Source: Arcuatula senhousia (lineage: Eukaryota; Mollusca; Bivalvia; Mytilida; Mytilidae). Taken from it: a DNA stretch of 64,000 nt. Every line of letters begins with the position of its first letter. Position 1 is the first letter of the stretch. Where the stretch lies: positions 42,295,717 to 42,359,716 of the forward strand of contig OZ020305.1 of assembly GCA_963971305.1 (NCBI GenBank), read 5' to 3'. Below are positions 61,428 to 64,000 of the stretch, piece by piece. Made by a program: the position numbers and the translations under genes. A model generated the notes under the pieces. It did no database searches. It was not told the DNA's origin and saw only the letters and a list, made by a program, of their open reading frames with translations.

Positions 61428-62800
61428 AGTTGTATTATAAAGCTAGAGTTTGTTTGGTTCTTTTGCGTATTCAAGTGAAAATGATACTTTCCTGGAGAGT
61501 TAAACTACTTTATATACTGGATTTACAGATGTCAAGATGACACGAAACGATTATCAAGAGATGAGTATGACAGGACCGTTGTTTTCATAGCTTAAGTAGA
61601 CACAAGCTCTTTCCGTCGTTTAAAATGCACATTGCAAATAATTGTCTCATAACGAGCTAATTACTTTTTAATTAATTATTGGCTATGTGAACGAAGATTT
61701 TTGTTTTATTATAGTTACGTTTTCATCTTAAAAACTTATTTTCTTGAACTCTGTCTTTTTTTTTAATTTTCAATCAGGGGGCGATAATTCACAATATCAG
61801 GTAAAAGATTTCTTCAATTTCTATTTCATTCGTAAATTTAACGCAATGAACGGAGTTCTTACAAAATGAAATGGTAATCGTTGAGAATGTTTGCAACTTG
61901 TAAAATACAGTTGCAAAAGGAGGAAAAACTATAAACAAACAAATACTTCAGAAAAAGACAAAAAATTGTGTGTTTTTTTGGGGTTAATTTTTTAGGGGGG
62001 GGGATGATTGCAGCTAGTCGTTGTTGTTTAATATAGTTCCCTTTTGATGTACTCATTTGACTTATTTTGTTCGGTCGCGTGTACTATTAGCATGCCGTTT
62101 GTGTGGTAACTTCTTCAGTTAGCCTTATCAAATTACTAAAAAAATTGTCCACGAAGTTTTACACATTTGGAACTTCAGGGGCAATAGCGGACGAATATTT
62201 GGTTTTATGACTATTTCGGTTTTATAACAAAATTGCCAAAAGTGTTTCATTATTTAGAGAAAATGTGTCTTGCAATGGTGTAAAGGTTAAAAATAACGCG
62301 CATGATTTGCACGAGCTTCATGATGTTTCTTTAACGAAATGAAACCTTGCAGCATCCAACTTTGTTCTGATTTTTTTTTTTTCATCTGAAAACGATCGGA
62401 AGCTTCTATGATGCAGTTGGTAAGTCAATTTTTATTATGAAATTGAAAATTAAGCTAGTCATGTTTTTCCCCCTGCCTTTTAAAGGATTTATGAAGTTCA
62501 GGTTTTTCTGTATTTGTATTTTTGAAATTGTATAGTGAAATCAGCATGGTTTGTGAACAAGATGTTATATTCATTTTTCTTAAGGTTCATTTGCAATAGT
62601 TGACCGGGCGGCGAAAGTTGAATTGCACTTGTAAAAGGGGATAGGGGAGGTAAATAGGGTTTAGAAAAAGTCATTGTTTTTATACAAATAGTAAGATTCT
62701 TTTTGAAAAATGTTAGCGGCTCTTAAAAGAGCCCTTTTCACAGTCACATTAAAGACTGGGTCGTTGGTATTTGGATGTGTCGTGTTGAATTCTTTGTTCT

Positions 62801-63094
62801 TTATTCTTCTTCGAATGGACTGAATTCTGGCTCTTGTCCAAATAGCTTGAATCTCAGGGTTTCTGCTTCTTTGTGCTTTTCTGTTGTATATTGGTAGTAC
62901 ATGTTGATTACTCCTTCAAGCACGACGATTCTCATACGAAGTGGATATCTGAAACTTCGAATATTGTCTCAAACGGCCTTTTCATACTTGTCCTTTAAGT
63001 ATTCCAGTTTGTCACTAAGAAGCAACATCTGTTGACAGGCTCTTTGGGTTCTGCTCTCTGCGTCTTGTAGCTTGGCATACAATGAGGAATCCAT
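62801..63094 (-). pseudogene. 97-aa two-helix protein gene, copy 38, with a nonsense codon
   Basis: A T-to-A change at 62971 (plus strand) turns codon 42 from AGA (Arg) to TGA. The frame would stop after 41 residues, keeping helix 1 but losing the turn, helix 2 and the acidic tail. The rest of the frame, stem-loop (62718-62733) and TATA (63176-63183) are intact. Unit 38 (61592-63258, type A) also has T12 and a private C-to-A at 62408. It could be a true dead copy or a consensus error; an alternative code reading TGA as Arg is not credible, since the other copies use AGA here. Confidence 0.75.
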
Positions 63095-63258
63095 AGTTGT
63101 ATTATAAAGCTAGAGTTTGTTTGGTTCTTTTGCGTATTCAAGTGAAAATGATACTTTCCTGGAGAGTTAAACTACTTTATATACTGGATTTACAGATGTC
63201 AAGATGACACGAAACGATTATCAAGAGATGAGTATGACAGGACCGTTGTTTTCATAGC

Positions 63259-64000
63259 TTAAGTAGACACAAGCTCTTTCCGTCGTTTAAAATGCACATT
63301 GCAAATAATTGTCTCATAACGAGCTAATTACTTTTTAATTAATTATTGGCTATGTGAACGAAGATTTTTGTTTTATTATAGTTACGTTTTCATCTTAAAA
63401 ACTTATTTTCTTGAACTCTGTCTTTTTTTTTAATTTTCAATCAGGGGGCGATAATTCACAATATCAGGTAAAAGATTTCTTCAATTTCTATTTCATTCGT
63501 AAATTTAACGCAATGAACGGAGTTCTTACAAAATGAAATGGTAATCGTTGAGAATGTTTGCAACTTGTAAAATACAGTTGCAAAAGGAGGAAAAACTATA
63601 AACAAACAAATACTTCAGAAAAAGACAAAAAATTGTGTGTTTTTTTGGGGTTAATTTTTTAGGGGGGGGGGATGATTGCAGCTAGTCGTTGTTGTTTAAT
63701 ATAGTTCCCTTTTGATGTACTCATTTGACTTATTTTGTTCGGTCGCGTGTACTATTAGCATGCCGTTTGTGTGGTAACTTCTTCAGTTAGCCTTATCAAA
63801 TTACTAAAAAAATTGTCCACGAAGTTTTACACATTTGGAACTTCAGGGGCAATAGCGGACGAATATTTGGTTTTATGACTATTTCGGTTTTATAACAAAA
63901 TTGCCAAAAGTGTTTCATTATTTAGAGAAAATGTGTCTTGCAATGGTGTAAAGGTTAAAAATAACGCGCATGATTTGCACGAGCTTCATGATGTTTCTTT
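63259..64000. repeat. Partial 39th unit, cut by the window end
   Basis: The first 742 bp of a unit, with G10 in the homopolymer block. It ends before the poly-T tract and the gene, so type A or B cannot be told; the block has T7 and keeps the A before the G run, so it is not type C. It includes the distal upstream region of copy 38. Confidence 0.95.

Larger units (their letters stand above)
1..64000. repeat. Tandem array of a ~1,665-bp gene-bearing unit, 38 complete copies plus a partial 39th
   Basis: The same sequence recurs with a period of 1,663-1,667 bp across the whole window, always in the same orientation. Taking TTAAGTAGACAC as the unit start, units begin at 1, 1666, 3331, 4995, 6660, 8323, 9986, 11649, 13313, 14978, 16643, 18307, 19974, 21638, 23304, 24969, 26633, 28297, 29962, 31627, 33292, 34957, 36622, 38288, 39952, 41617, 43284, 44950, 46614, 48278, 49944, 51609, 53273, 54936, 56599, 58263, 59927, 61592 and 63259. 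Nearly all length change comes from three homopolymers (unit 1: G9 at 404-412, A7 at 547-553, T10 at 780-789). Substitutions between units are very few, so the array is young or kept uniform by exchange. Each unit holds one minus-strand gene. Neither end of the array is seen. Confidence 0.99.

Noticed and set aside
1..64000. CRISPR array, transposon array or viral concatemer
   Set aside because: The unit is 1.66 kb with no short repeat-spacer pattern, no terminal inverted repeats or LTRs at the junctions, and no transposase, integrase, polymerase or capsid frame.
1..64000. Pure assembly artefact
   Set aside because: Units differ by linked markers (types A, B, C) and private changes, so they are not one sequence copied by software. 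The exact number and order of units still needs read support.

Overview
The whole window is one head-to-tail tandem array. A unit of about 1,665 bp (range 1,663-1,667) is repeated 38 complete times (1-63258), and a 39th unit is cut by the window end (63259-64000). No unique sequence, array edge, transposon, rRNA, tRNA or CRISPR is visible. The array must continue beyond the right end, and probably the left.

Each unit carries one convincing gene: an intronless 97-codon reading frame on the minus strand. Its layout copies that of a metazoan replication-dependent histone gene. In gene order there is a TATATAAA box, an initiator-like TCATTTT about 34 nt downstream, a 55-nt leader without upstream AUG, an A at -3 and G at +4 around the start, the short ORF and a 67-nt 3' UTR. 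Then comes a perfect 6-bp/4-nt hairpin (GGCTCTTTTAAGAGCC) that fits the histone mRNA 3' stem-loop consensus, and a purine-rich CAAAAAGAATC 12 nt past the stem that resembles the U7 snRNA-binding histone downstream element. The protein is not a histone. It has no basic tails, is nearly charge-neutral, and reads as two long amphipathic helices with strict heptads around a proline turn, followed by a short acidic tail. I do not recognise the family.

The organism is a eukaryote and very probably an animal, because stem-loop plus U7-type element is an animal signature. The DNA is AT-rich. I cannot place the phylum from the sequence; an invertebrate is a reasonable guess only.

The other ~1.1 kb of each unit is spacer with homopolymer tracts, a 9-bp inverted repeat, G-rich stretches and a few splice-site-like motifs. 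Two short ORFs in the spacer are frame accidents of a poly-T and a poly-G run and are broken in many units. Units fall into three main sequence types: A (22 complete units), B (11) and C (5). They are clustered along the array, with signs of multi-unit block duplication, which is the footprint of unequal exchange or conversion. The reading frame is intact with identical protein in copies 1-37. Copy 38 has a nonsense change at codon 42. The likely biology is a high-dosage gene making a non-polyadenylated, possibly S-phase, germline or early-embryo mRNA for a small helical protein.
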